From Gymnorhina tibicen (Eukaryota; Chordata; Aves; Passeriformes; Artamidae), in the NCBI GenBank assembly GCA_013399875.1, contig VXAZ01006883.1:73790-137789 (forward strand): a stretch of DNA of 64,000 nt. The letters are read 5' to 3'. The position numbers were made by a program, and so were the translations under genes. Below, piece by piece: positions 11,808 to 23,082 of this stretch. How positions within the stretch are numbered: the stretch's first letter is position 1; every line of letters starts with the position of its first letter. The notes beneath the pieces were generated by a model that searched no databases, was not told the DNA's origin, and saw only the letters and a list, made by a program, of their open reading frames with translations.

Positions 11808-12200
11808 CGCTGCCGGGCCCTCGCTTCCCGTGCGGGCCAGCGACGCGGCCGCCTTCAGCCTGTGGCGCNNNNNNNNNCCACGGGAACGGCTCCCCGCGGG
11901 CACGGAGCTCAGCCGGGCCGTGCCGCGACCGCGGCGCCGCCGACACCGTCACATCCGCGCCCCGCGCAGTGACGCCGTTCCGGGGGCGGAGGCCGGGGAG
12001 GGGCCTGGGCCGGCACGGCGCCGCCGGGGCCCGGGGCTCCAGTCGGATCTGCCGCCTGGTGCGTGCAGGTGGGGCGGTCCGGGGAGCGGCGAGGGTGGTG
12101 GTACTGCGCCGGGAGCATCTCGGGGGCGGTGGCGGCCCCCCGGGAATAAAAGCGAGGGGAGTCCCGGCGGGGGCCGCCGTCAGCGCGGAACGCGCTTTGT
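11560..12200. promoter_or_regulatory. TOPORS: CpG island: TOPORS promoter and first exon
   Basis: This is the only strongly CpG-rich block in the first 22 kb. It contains the inferred TOPORS first exon on the minus strand, which ends at 11808 just before GTGAGTG. The exon is open in the frame of the main exon back to an in-frame TGA near 11954 and has no in-frame ATG outside the 9-base gap, so I read it as 5'UTR. Plus-strand divergent transcription is possible: a short ATG frame of 19 codons begins at 12220, but it resembles no known protein. Transcription start sites are not defined. Confidence 0.7.
11869..11877. other. Assembly gap, 9 N
   Basis: Nine unresolved bases lie in the GC-rich TOPORS first exon. 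They prevent certainty on whether the exon carries an upstream in-frame ATG. Confidence 0.99.
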
Positions 12201-15087
12201 TCTGCAGGTGGTGGCTGCCATGGTGGCGCGCACCTGGGGCTTCGTTCTCTGGGGACGCGGCTGGAGATTCGCTTCCTGACCCAGGGGCTGCACTAGGCAA
12301 TGGCAGAGCCCACCGGGGACACCAGCGGGAGCTTGGCATTGTCTCCGAGGGTGCAGAGGAATCCATCGAAGGCTAGAGAAGCCGTGTGGTTGGTTGGGCA
12401 AATAAAACATAGATAGCACGTAGGAAAGAAGAGATAGATAAAGCATAAACCGTTATTAGGGAAGAGAAAAACATCGCTCCCTACTGATTTTTACTAGAAC
12501 ATACCTGCAAGAGACACAGGTGTGCAAAGGACACAGACAAGGCCAGCTGTGCAGGCTGCCGCAGGTGGGGCACAGCCTGCCACAGTACCTGTATGTGTTA
12601 TTATCAGGACTCGTGTAAAACACGAGCATAGCCAGCCCTGTCCCTCTTCTTACCCACAGTCAGTATGGACTAAAGTTTGCAAAAGTACACGTGAATTCAC
12701 AGATCCCCAGAGTACCAGCACAGCCCTTCTGTTTATGTGATAACCCTGCCCCATATCTTGAGCTGTTTTACTCATTCCCACGCACCAGCTGGTCCTGCTT
12801 CCTGCTCAAGAGCAAACGTGTGCACTGGCACTTCCCAACAGACACTCCACTTCTGAAGATCTCCCCAGGTAGCAGCATGGGCCTATCCTTCATGCCCTGC
12901 CTGGACCCAGAGCCTGCTTCTCACCAGGTAGCCCACCTTGAAGTTTGCCCAGGAGTTACATCCCTGCCCCCAGTACTTTTCCCTGGTGTTCAGGGCAGAT
13001 GCAACCTTTCCTGTGTCCACAGCAGGCAGCACCAAGCACGTGGGCTGTGACCTGCAATCCTGCTTTGTGTGTGGGTGCCAAGACTCATTCATTTCACTTG
13101 CCTCAGTTCCCCAGTAGGTGCACCTGGGGCACACGTACCCATCCTGCTCCAGTGGCTGGAGCTGAGACCCTTGCTGTCACCTGCACACTCTGCTGGCATC
13201 AGGACCCTTACCCACTCACATTGCTGGCACGATAGGAAGGATTTGTATCCCAAATAGTTGTACTCTGTCAACCTCCTAAATGCTGTGTGCATGTGTCAGC
13301 TCTTAGGCAAGGTGGAACCCACTTGGATAGTTCATCTCTGGGTCATGGAAATATAAAGGTATACTTGAAAGGCATTGCAGGCTTTTCACAGGGGTTTATA
13401 ATTTCTGAACTGAAAAGAAGCAATTCTGGAAGTAAAATGGATGTGTTTTGAGGTGCTGGTTTTCTACACAGCTGTGAAGAGCAGAACTCGTGGCTTCTCT
13501 CCCACTGCCCATATAGATTGGCAGCACCTCATCCCACAGACCTCTTGAAGCTGGGGAACAACTTTTGGTTGGGGAGCCTGGCCCTCCTTCCTCTGCCATC
13601 AGGTCCTCTGGGGTGCCTTGGTCAGCAGCAGGAATTTTCCCTGCCAGCAGCTTTGTGGGAATAAGAGTGTGGAGAGGTCTCATGTCTTCCCGAGCAGCAG
13701 CCACAGCAGTGGCAGTGCCCACACTGTTGACAGTGGGATCTGCAGCCCCTGACCACTGACAACCCCCGGCCCTCTTTCCAGTATGCCCTGGCACCACGGA
13801 CAATGCCCCCTCAGGCACAGCAGCAACAGCTCCCCTGGGAAAGGAGCTCAGTGGGAGGTTCAGACTGCTCAGCTCCTGAGTTTGTTTAGCATCTCCCATC
13901 TTAGCTGCATCACCCTGCAAATACATGAAAATTGTCATAGACCCACAGCAGTGCTCCTCCAAAGGTTTCTGTGCTGTCAGGTTCTCTGCCTCTCCACTGA
14001 CTTTCTCTTGAGCCCAAGCTGACTGTCTGGATCATTCTTCACTGTCCACACCATAAGAGCTCAGCTTCAGTGTGCTCTTGTCCTCACTGCAGTGTTGAAG
14101 CCTTCACCAGCTTGCAGTTATCCACTCCTTTCCCTGGCTAGCTGGGAATCTCCAATAGCGTGACACCAAGAGCAGGAGTTAGAAACAGTCTCTGACCACC
14201 GGCCTGCCCCAGGCTGGGTCCTCTTTAGTGTTATCTTCTCGATCTTTGTTTCAGGTTCTGCCACTGGCATGCACGTGGGCAGGTATCAGTCAGTTCAGGG
14301 TTTCAGCCTGCTCTGCTGCAAACTTTCCAAGTGTCACTTTGCAGCTAGCTCAATGGAAATCTCTCTTTTTGGCTTTGTTCTTCTGGGCAGCGAGTGTTTG
14401 TGATCATATAGAGATGCTTTTCTTCTGAGCTGCCACGAGATGGCAAAATACTCCCCGGCATCCCCTCCAAGCTGGCTTGCCTGCCCGGCAGGCTGGAGCA
14501 GTGCAGGACTATGGGGAAGCAGCAGCAGCAACAGCAGCTGAATTTCTCTCCCTTCATCTTAGCTGCTGCTCGGTGTGTGTGCTCGGGGATACTTCTGCAA
14601 CAATCTCCGGATGACCAAGACCTGTCCGTTTTCTCTTGTCCGTGAAGTCCATGGCAGAGACTATGACTGCTCACAGGAGAGATGAAACACTTGATAATGT
14701 CCCTGCTGATGACAAGGACCTTGCACAGTGACAGCAAGAAGGCAGGAGACCTTTCTCTTTTTATGACATGGCCGTTAGCTAACTGAGAAACCTGTGTGAT
14801 GTTTCTGCATATGTTAAAGGAACTGAGAGCCTCAAGAGCTTTTTCTTCTCTACCCTGTCTTGACTATTCTCTGTGTCCTCTCCCCTGTACTGCTGTCACA
14901 GCTCAATGCTAGGTTAAATGTCAAGGGTCCTAGAAACATCTTCAGCTCCACATACTGATGCTGACTTGGAAGTCAGGTCAGGATGATGGCAGAAGCAAGA
15001 AGCCACTTTTACCTCTCCCATAACACGGAAGTGGGATTAAAGGCCCCATAGAGATTTAGAAAATACCTCCTTCTAGTCTAATGGGAA
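12201..15087. other. Intergenic sequence; one unassigned 188-codon minus-strand ORF
   Basis: The minus-strand frame 13396-13962 is open for 188 codons with a start ATG, is rich in Ala, Gly, Pro and Ser, and matches no family I recognise. A short CAG/CTG-repeat tract lies near 14520-14565. I looked for exons of NDUFB6 and SMIM27, which adjoin TOPORS in mammals, and saw none in the translated frames. Confidence 0.35.
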
Positions 15088-15667
15088 GGTGCTGGGTTTG
15101 GCTGGGATAGAATTAATTTTCTACACACTGTGGGGCTGTGATTTGAATTTGTGCTGAAAACAGGGTTGATAACATAGGGATTTTTTTTTCTGCTGAACCA
15201 AGGCCTTTGCTGCTGCTCACCCACGCCACCAGTGAGGACGCTGAGGGTGTACAAGGAATTGTGAGGGGACACAGCTGGGACAGCTGATCCCAAATGACCC
15301 AAGGGATATCCCATACCATATGGTGCTACGCTTAGCATATAAATCTGTAGGAAGTGGAAGGAAGGGGAGGAAGTTCAGAGTCACAGCGTTTGTCTTCCCA
15401 AGTCATCCTTACACATGATGGGGCATCGCTCTCCTGGAGATGGATGAACAGCTGCCTGCCTATAGGAAGCAATGAATTAATTCCTTGTTTTGCTTTGCTT
15501 GTGTGTGTAATTTTTACTTTCCCTATTAAACTGTCTTTCTTTCCCTATTAAACTGTCTTTATCTCAACCCATGAATTTTTTCACTTTTACTCTTCCAATT
15601 CTCTTTCCCATCCCACCACAGAGTAGTTACGGGGTGCTTAGTTGCTGGCTGGGGTTAAACCACAACA
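15088..15667 (+). mobile_element. 5' LTR of a shrunken ERVL-type provirus (copy 3)
   Basis: It begins with the family motif GGTGCTGGGTTTGGCTGGG and ends GGGGTTAAACCACAACA. It has a GCATATAAA box near 15339 and a CCTATTAAACTG motif that occurs twice in tandem (15522-15557), a small internal duplication. The sequence that follows (a short TGGGGCTC stretch near 15687) is the kind of text expected just inside a 5' LTR. Confidence 0.75.
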
Positions 15668-16737
15668 GTCCTTCTCTGGACCCAATGTGGGGCTCAATAA
15701 GATCAGATTATGATGGTCTAAATTGGAATGTACTAGATGAAATTTCAGCTGTTATGGCTGTTTAATTATTAATCAGCAGGCTCCAGTGCTTGCCACAGGG
15801 CTCACTTGCCTGACTGTGTATGACAATCCGGTGCTTGTTGGTTGCTGTTTGCTGTAGTGCTGTGTTTCTTATCACCTCACTCTGCTGTGCCTGGGAATGT
15901 TTTGATAACAGCCATGATGCGCCTGGGCTGGCAGGTGGCCAGGGCATTGCTGCTGTCTGCTGCTGTGCTGGACAGGCTGGAACTCCAGTATGAACTTGAG
16001 TCAAAGGGAGTGTGACCTGTGGGTGAGGTGCACAGTGGATGATGGTTCCACAGTGCAGGGGAAGAGTGTGAGGAGTCCGTCCCCTGAAGAAGAAGGAGGG
16101 GCAGGAGGTGGTCCAGGTGCCAAAGCAGATTCCCTTGCAGCCCACAGTGAAGCCATGGTCAGGCAGGCTGTTCTTCTGCATCCCATGGAGGTCCGTGGTG
16201 GACCCTGTAATTCCTATAGCAGGAACCCGTTGTTGCTAGCCAGACTAGAAGCAAGGGGAGGAGTTCATTACACTATTAAACCCTTCAATCTGGCACAAAG
16301 TGCCCAGAGGTCAAGATTGTAATGGATGTGCCTTTAAATCATTGTAACCCATTATCTGAGTTTTGCTTACAGGAATTACTGTAATAGGAACTACATGAAC
16401 CAGTGGAGGACATGTCTTATAATAAGTGCAAATGCAGCAGTGACTTGACCTGAGCTGGCTCTAGGCCACAGTACCACACCACACCACCTCTCCTGTCTTG
16501 AGTGACCAGCAGAACAGACAGAGCCCCAGCTCATGGACCCTGAAATGAATTCAGTTGATATTCTATGGAGATTTGTTGACATTTGATGGGCTTTCTCAGT
16601 GAGTGTCTGTACACTAAGGGAATGATATCTGTGTATTATACCAAAGGATGGAGAGGGGATGGGGTTGTCAATGAGATTCTATTATATCATGTAGGACTAC
16701 AGCATGATGTAAATTGTATGAAGTAAGGAGTAGAGAA
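15668..16737 (+). mobile_element. Residual internal region of an ERVL-type provirus
   Basis: About 1.07 kb lies between two LTRs of the same family in the same orientation. The part near 16130-16200 (CCCACAGTGAAGCCATGG and onward) has the repeated gain-of-text style seen at the 3' end of avian ERVL internal sequences. A purine-rich tract (GTAAGGAGTAGAGAATG) directly precedes the second LTR, as a polypurine tract would. No gag, pol or env domain is recognisable; the open frame 15990-16322 shows no domain. Most of the coding interior is missing. Confidence 0.6.
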
Positions 16738-17320
16738 TGTACTGGGTTTGGTTGGGGTAATTTTCTTCACAGTGGCTAGTATGGGGCTGTGTTTTGGATT
16801 TGCACTTGAAACAGTGATGATAACATAAAGCACTTTCTGTTACTGCTGAGCAGGGCTTCTGCAGAGCCAAGCCTTTGTTGCTCCTCACCCACACCACCAC
16901 AGAGGAGGCTGGGGGGTACAAAAGGAGTTGGGAGATGGGACACTGCCAGGACAGCTGGCCTCAGTGGACTCAAGGGGCATCCCATACCCCGTGGCATCAT
17001 GTTCAATATATAAAGCTGGGTGAAGAAGAAGGAAGCAAGGGGGATGGTATTTGTCTTTCAAAGTCACTGTTATGCCTGATGGAACCCTGCTTTCTTGGAG
17101 ACGGCTGAACACCTGCCTGCCCATGGGAAGTGGTGAAGGAATCCTTTGTTTTGTTTTGGTTGTGTATGTGTCTTTTGCTTTACCTATTAAGCTGTTATTA
17201 TATCAGCCCATAAGGTTTTTCACTTCTACTCTTCTGATTTTCTCCCTGATCCTGCTGGAGGGGGGAGTGAGCAAGCAGCTGCATAGTACTTAGTTGCCTG
17301 CTGGGCTTAAACCACACCTA
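16738..17320 (+). mobile_element. 3' LTR of the shrunken ERVL-type provirus (copy 4)
   Basis: It begins TGTACTGGGTTTGGTTGGGG and ends near TTAAACCACACC. It has a TATATAAAG box near 17006 and a CTATTAAGCTG motif near 17184. It differs visibly from copy 3 over its length. The pair may therefore be an old provirus or two independent insertions of related LTRs; the polypurine-like tract before it favours a provirus. Confidence 0.7.
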
Positions 17321-18060
17321 TGAAGTTTTAAAGCCAGTTGTCTCATTTTTTAATACACTGATCCACCTCTCTCTGAAGAAGCTGTCTATGAAGCTGCTCA
17401 CTGACAAGTGTTATATATATATATTCCACCTCCCCTTCTTTTTCAAACTCTCTGTTCAGCTTCTGCTTATGTACTTGCTTGTAGAAGTCAAGAAGCACAG
17501 AGAAACCTCCTCAACCTGCTTTTGGGATTTAATGAAAGGGCTTTAACTCAGTGTTCAGCATGTACTGTCTTCTCCTCACCCATGAAGATGCAGTTCAGAG
17601 CAGAAAGCTTGTGTTTCCTGTCACATTCAAAATTATACAGCAAATAACTATGTTTAGGCAGCATTAACCATTCAGATGATATCACCAGAGATGGCTAAAG
17701 GAATATATGCATAATGCTGATAAAATCTCCCTCAGATCTTTTTTTTCTTTTAAATCCTTTTTAATAAAGCATAGCTTATATATCAGAGCAAGACTGGTTA
17801 GTCTTGAAGTGGTTTGTTTGTTTAGGTTTCAGGGGGTTTGTTTGGAAAAATTGTGATCAGCATGCTTTTGATTAGCATAGCTAAGAGGACTTTTGTTTAA
17901 TGAAATGATTAGTTGATTCACCCAAGTATGCAGCCACACTAACAGCTGCTTCAATGGAGACAAAAGATTCTCCTTCAAATACAACCTTATCTCATTAACA
18001 TGAAGCAGTACCCATGGATACATGTTAATTATAAGGTTGATAAAAATATGTAAGGACAGC
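17321..18060. other. Intergenic sequence, nothing recognised
   Basis: AT-rich DNA with no recognisable exon or repeat. A short (TA)n run is near 17412-17423. Confidence 0.5.
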
Positions 18061-19380
18061 TAGCCCTGGTGCCAGTGGAAGTTGTGGAACAGATTATCTT
18101 GAGTGTGCTCCCATGGCATGTACAGGACAAGCAGGGGATCAGGCCCAGCCAGCATCGGTTTAGGAAAGGCAGCTCTTGCTTGATCAGCCTAATCTCCTAT
18201 GACAAGGTGACCCACCTAGAGGATGAGGGAAAGGCTGTGGCTGTTGTCTACCTGGACCTCAGCAACGGCTTTGCCACTGTCTCCCATAGCATTCTCCTGA
18301 AAAAGCTGGCAGCCCATGCCTTGGACAGGTGCATCTTTGCTGGAACTGGTTGGACAGCTGAGCCCAGAGAGTGGAGGTGAACGGTGCTGCATCCGGGTGG
18401 CAGCTGCTCACCAGTGGTGTTCCCCAGGGATCAGGCTTGGGCCCAGCCCTGTTTAACATCTTTATCAATGATCTGGATGAGGGGATCAAGTGCATCTTCA
18501 GTCACTTTGCAAATGACACCAAGCTGATCTCTGTAAGGCAGGAAGGCTCTGCAGACAGATCTGGACAGCCTGGATCCATGGGCCAAGGCCAGCTGTGTGA
18601 GGTTAAACAAGGCCAAGTGCCAGGTCCTGCCCTTGGGTCACAACCCCATGCAGAGCTGCAGGCTGGGGAAGGAGTGGCTGGAAATCAGCCCAGATATAAT
18701 GGGGAGTGCTGGGAGTGCTGGTCGATTGTGCCTGAACATGAGCCAGCCATGTGTCCAAGATGGCCAAGAAGGCCAATGGCATCCTGGCCTGTACCAGCAA
18801 TAGAGTGGCCAGCAGGACCAGGGCAGTGACCATCCCCCTGTACTTGGTACTGGTGATGCCCTGCCTTGAGTCCTGTGTCCAGTTTTGGGCCCCTCAATTC
18901 AGNCCAGTTCTGGGCCCCTCACTACAAGAAATACACTGAGGTGCTGGAGTGTGTCCAGAGACAGCAACAGAGCTGGTGGAGGGTGTATGGAGTAAATTCT
19001 ATAGGACAGGCTGAGGGAGCTGGGATTTTTAATCTGGAGAAAAGGAGGCTCAGGGGTGACCTTATTACTCTCTACAACTACCTGAAAGTAGGAGTCAGCC
19101 TGTTTTCCCAGGCAGCTGCTGACGGGAGGAGAGGACATAGCCTCAAGTTGTGCCAGGGGAGGTCCATGTTGGACATCAGGATGGATTTCTTCACTGAAAG
19201 GATGGTCAGGCATTGGAACAAGCAGCCCAGGTAAGTGGTGGAGTCACCATCCCTGAAGTGTTCAAGAGATGACTGGATGTGGCAATTACAGTAATGGTCT
19301 AAATGCCAGGGTGGTGATTGATCAAAGGTTGCACTTGATGATCTTGAAGGTCTTTTCCAACCTTAACGATTCTATGATTG
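18061..19380 (+). mobile_element. CR1 LINE, 5'-truncated, reverse transcriptase to 3' end
   Basis: Plus-strand frames give CR1 reverse-transcriptase text: VVYLDLSNGFATVSHSILLKKL (about 18240-18310), then [21 protein letters not shown] (about 18412-18475). The catalytic box reads FANDTKL where active CR1 has FADDTKL. The later ITLYNYLK (19060s) and the 3' tail (TTCCAACCTT, ATTCTATGATTGATG at 19370-19383) show that the CR1 3' terminus is kept. Frameshifts split the frame, and the Asp-to-Asn change in the catalytic box would by itself abolish activity. An unresolved base at 18903 sits in a short local duplication. Confidence 0.92.
18903..18903. other. Single N at a short tandem duplication
   Basis: The text CAGTT-TGGGCCCCTCA occurs just before and just after this N (18881-18897 and 18905-18920). 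The N marks either a real short duplication in the CR1 or an assembly join. Confidence 0.8.
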
Positions 19381-19383
19381 ATG

Positions 19384-22092
19384 TTGTAGCTGAATTATTT
19401 AACTAAGGCTACTGAAAACAAGCAAAAACAAGAAAAAATCATTAGTTAGGTCACTCTGGGCTAAATACAGCTTTAAATCACTCTAATATATGATGATAAT
19501 CAATTTCTCACAAGTTACACCACCAAGAAAGCTCGAAGATAATTGCTTCATTCCTGCATTACATGCTGTTTGAAAATGGAGGAATTGTACAATTTCAAAC
19601 TAGAGTCCTAACAGAGGCTTCTGCCTCCTTAAAAATAATTATATGCTTTCATTATCCTCTCTGTTATTTATGCAATACCACCTGTACCTAAAGGCTATAT
19701 AAATACAGATTTTGATAAACAAACACAAGTTCATGGTAAATGGAAACCATACAATCTTTTAAAATCCCAAGATGACCAGACATAAAATGCATATAAAACC
19801 TAAACACAGTACTTCAGATTACAAGTAGCTCCCAGGTCACCACAAACCAAGAAGCAAAAGCCACAAATTCTGTGGTGAAAGAGTAAAAAAGATGTTTTCA
19901 TGGTATGAGACAGAGAAGGATAAGGGAGAGAGACAGGAAAGCCGGATTCAACACTGAGCCCAAAGGACATATCGGGGGTGATTACATCAGGAGACCCTGT
20001 TCAATGACATTGCAAATGCTTTGTAATTAGAAACACTGGACAGACCTGGAATTGGTTTTTCTGCCTTGTTGTGCTGCCATATATCTTGTAAGAGTTTGGA
20101 GAGATGGGTTTCATTTCCCTATCTGCAAACACAGTGAGTTTTCTTGATGCATTGCCACTTCAGATCTCCTCTACTGTTTGCTGCTGCCGTCTTCCATCCC
20201 TCGTCTAGTGCTGTGACCACTGCAAACGATTCTGTTTCTGAACAGAAGTCAGTACTACAGGACCTTGACTCGCCGACAGAGGCTCGACAAAGCTGTGTTA
20301 ACACATGAACGCAACCAAGAAGCAAAAGTGCACAAAGCGTTTGCGGAAGCTAGACGGCAGTGTTGGCACATGCTCTAAGGCACAGGCAAGCTGCTGTTCA
20401 GGTTTTGCACAGTGGGCTCTAACTGTGGAAACTCCGTTTACAGGAATCAGGTTTCCACCTCCCTTTTTTGTCATCTGAAGAAAAAATGGTTTAGCATCTC
20501 TGAAACTTCTGCCTCAAAAACAACAACCACAAAAACAACAACCACAAAAGGGGCGCTCAGTGCATAGGGCAAAGCAACAGCCAAAAAGACTCAAGTGAAG
20601 TTCCCAAAGCAGAAGGAACACACCATTTTCCTTAATAGTTAAAGGTGCTTTCTCCCTTTAATTCAAATTTCTGCATGTCAGTAGATGGTCCAATTGAACA
20701 GTGACACACCACTAAATGAGCTTGTCACTAAGAGGAAGTTACAGTTTTTGAAAAGGCTCTTTACATTCAAAATGAAAGAGAGGTGGAGGACCCTGCCACA
20801 GACACTGGAAGAGACAAATGGTTAAAAAGATAAAGACCTTCAAAGACCATATGTTGCCCCAAGCAGCCGTTAATCAATTTTATTGTGGTTCAGTGAGTCT
20901 GGCTGGCTTTTAATGGTTCATTTGGCAAGTTGTTGCTGCAGCGATTTCTAATAATAATAATGTCATAATAATCTTTTAACTGGTTACAGCTGTGTGGCTA
21001 TTCAGGATTGCTCTGAAAAGTGATTTCTGGAGTTGGTGAGATGGAAAAACATAGCCAGTAAGTTCATTTAGTTCCTTTCGCAGTGGCACACATCACACTT
21101 AAGAACAGAAGGGCAACAGTCACTCTAAGGAAAGGGAGAAGGCATTTTCTTCCATGCTCTTTGAAATAATTGCAGCAGCTAAGAGCACAACATGGCCAGC
21201 AGAGAAAAACAGCATTTACTTCATTCACACTTTGTGTGTTACTGAGTACAGCCAATAAGCCAACATATTTTTACTCAACAAACCATTTTTTGGTAGAGTT
21301 GTTTTCATAGTCCTCCATTGCAAATTATATGAATGATATTTTTACTCTATTCTTGTGCTGATTCAAGTAGCAAAGGAATCAAAGTTACTAAAATGATGAA
21401 CTGTAATTAAGACTATATATTGGTTTTTATTGTGAACCAAAAGCTCAGTGCCAGCATTAGAGCACAAAAGGAAAAAAAATTTAAACCCGAATAAGTGAAC
21501 TAATTTTCTGGTTATGCAGCTTGATAATCATATCTTATCTTTTTTCATCAGCTGCAGTCATCCTGCTGTCACTCCACATTGCTACAAAGGCTCTCAAACA
21601 CAGGAAAACAGACTCTGTGCTCTCTGTTGTCATTTTTCAGATGTAGCTGTGGGTGGACAATACATTTTGCAGCAGGTAGAAGTGCCTATTTCAAGAAGAA
21701 ATTCATAGCACAGTCTCCTTTTCAATTCCTTCCCCTTTTCCTTTCTTTAGAAGATTAAATCCCAAATCCATACAAATTACTCACCTGACTTGGGGCAAAT
21801 AATCCAATCAATGTAAATAAAAACATGCAATTTTAAAAATCGTGCTGAAGTAGGCTTCAGATCCATGGCAGACATGAAGCTTTCTACGACTGTCATAGTT
21901 GTTCCCAGTGATTTCAAGGTGACTGTTCACATACAAGAGCATGTGCTGAACTTCCATGTTCAGGACATAAAGCCAATTAATTCAGTTTGAGCTACAAACA
22001 AGCACCAGACTAAAATCCTTGCAGGGTTGCTATTCATTCTTCAGTATTTATGTGTCACTGTGTGGCACCTTCTAAATCATAAATTCACATAA
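19384..22092. other. Intergenic sequence
   Basis: No exon recognised. A 17-bp unit (ACAACAACCACAAAA-like) is repeated in tandem at about 20518-20549. Confidence 0.5.
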
Positions 22093-23082
22093 CTGAGAGG
22101 GACCAATCTAATTTTTTATTTATGCGTCAACGTATGTTACACATGAGGTGAAGGATTCCTATAGGGCCTGTACATGTGATGAATCGGGAGCCCTATCACT
22201 GGGGAGGCGGCAGCCGATCAGGGCACAGAAAGCTTCCACAATCGGGCCGCGAGCGACCGCCCATTTGCTGGTGGGGCAAATGCCCAGATGCCCAGGAAAA
22301 AATGCCCGGGAAATCGGGCTGTGGGAGGAGCCTTAACACAGAGAAACAGTTAACTGCGGCACAACAAGCGGCATTTCGCTTTGAGTTTCCCGGAGGGATC
22401 AGGGGCTCGCCTGGAGAGTCAGCTTGGCCCTCCTGCCCCCCTCGCCTTCCCCTCCTTGTGGTCCTGTTTCCCTGCCTGCACCTGGCCTGTCGTGCTCTGC
22501 CACCTCCCCGAGGCAGCTCGTCGCCGCGACAACCTGGTGCTCCGCTCTTTCCCTGACTGACGGAGCAGGCATTGCCTGCACTCAGCCTGTAGCCGCTCCC
22601 ATGTTTCCCGCGTTTCCTGCAGCCCGCAGCCCGCAGCAGGCCCAGCCCCAGCCCCCAGCAGCCCCAGCCCGCAGCAGCCCCAGCCCGCAGCAGCCCCACC
22701 CCCAGCAGGCCCAGGNGGCCCAGGCCCAGCCCCAGCCCGCAGCAGCCCCAGCCCCCAGCAGCCCCAGCCCGCAGCCGTCGTTCGCCGGCCCCGGAGACAC
22801 GCTGCTGCCGCCACTCGGAAATCGCGCCCGGCCGCTCACAAGCGCCGCGCGGGCTCGCCGCAGCTCGCAGCTGCCGAGCTCCGTCTGCCGAGTTGACGCT
22901 AACCGGGCGCCCGGGGCACAGCGGTAACAATCTGTCCCTGTCTTCTGTTTCTTTCTCCGTCTCTCTTTGTCCCTCTCTGGTCTCTTTTCTGCCCCCCTTT
23001 GGTAGGAACACTTACCCTTATTATCAATGAACAGGTCTCAAGATACAATATTGCTGCATTTGCGCTTCATTTTCGTCTGAGA
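22093..23082 (+). mobile_element. LTR-like element, long form (inverted partner at 35411-35851)
   Basis: About 290 bp at the left (22093-22375) and 165 bp at the right (22915-23082) match the reverse complement of 35411-35851. Both copies begin CTGAGAGGGACCAAT and end GTCTGAGA. Read in this orientation it has the order of an LTR: a promoter-like first half, then TATCAATGAACAG (AATAAA in the partner) near the 3' end. This copy carries about 549 bp of GC-rich DNA absent from the partner (about 22376-22915), including a CAGCCC-rich repeat. The flanks of the two copies differ, so each is a separate insertion or the hexamer belongs to the element. Confidence 0.65.
22617..22785 (+). repeat. CAGCCC / GCAGCCC-rich imperfect tandem repeat with one N
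   Basis: About 170 bp is made almost wholly of the words CAGCCC, CAGCAG and CCCAGCC in varying order, with one unresolved base at 22716. It lies inside the GC-rich block found only in the long copy of the LTR-like element. In the plus-strand frame it would encode Pro/Ala/Gln-rich text, but I see no sign that it is coding. Confidence 0.85.

Noticed and set aside
12220..12279. Short ATG frame on the plus strand as SMIM27, divergent from TOPORS
   Set aside because: The 19-residue text lacks the SMIM27 start and its membrane segment.
11600..12376. 258-codon plus-strand frame over the TOPORS CpG island, and overlapping frames on both strands
   Set aside because: Several frames are open at once because of GC content, the frame crosses the N gap, and the text is low-complexity with no domain.
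22196..23011. 271-codon minus-strand frame with Gly/Leu/Ala repeats
   Set aside because: It is the shadow of the CAGCCC repeat and the LTR-like element; the repeat text has no homology I know and crosses an N.
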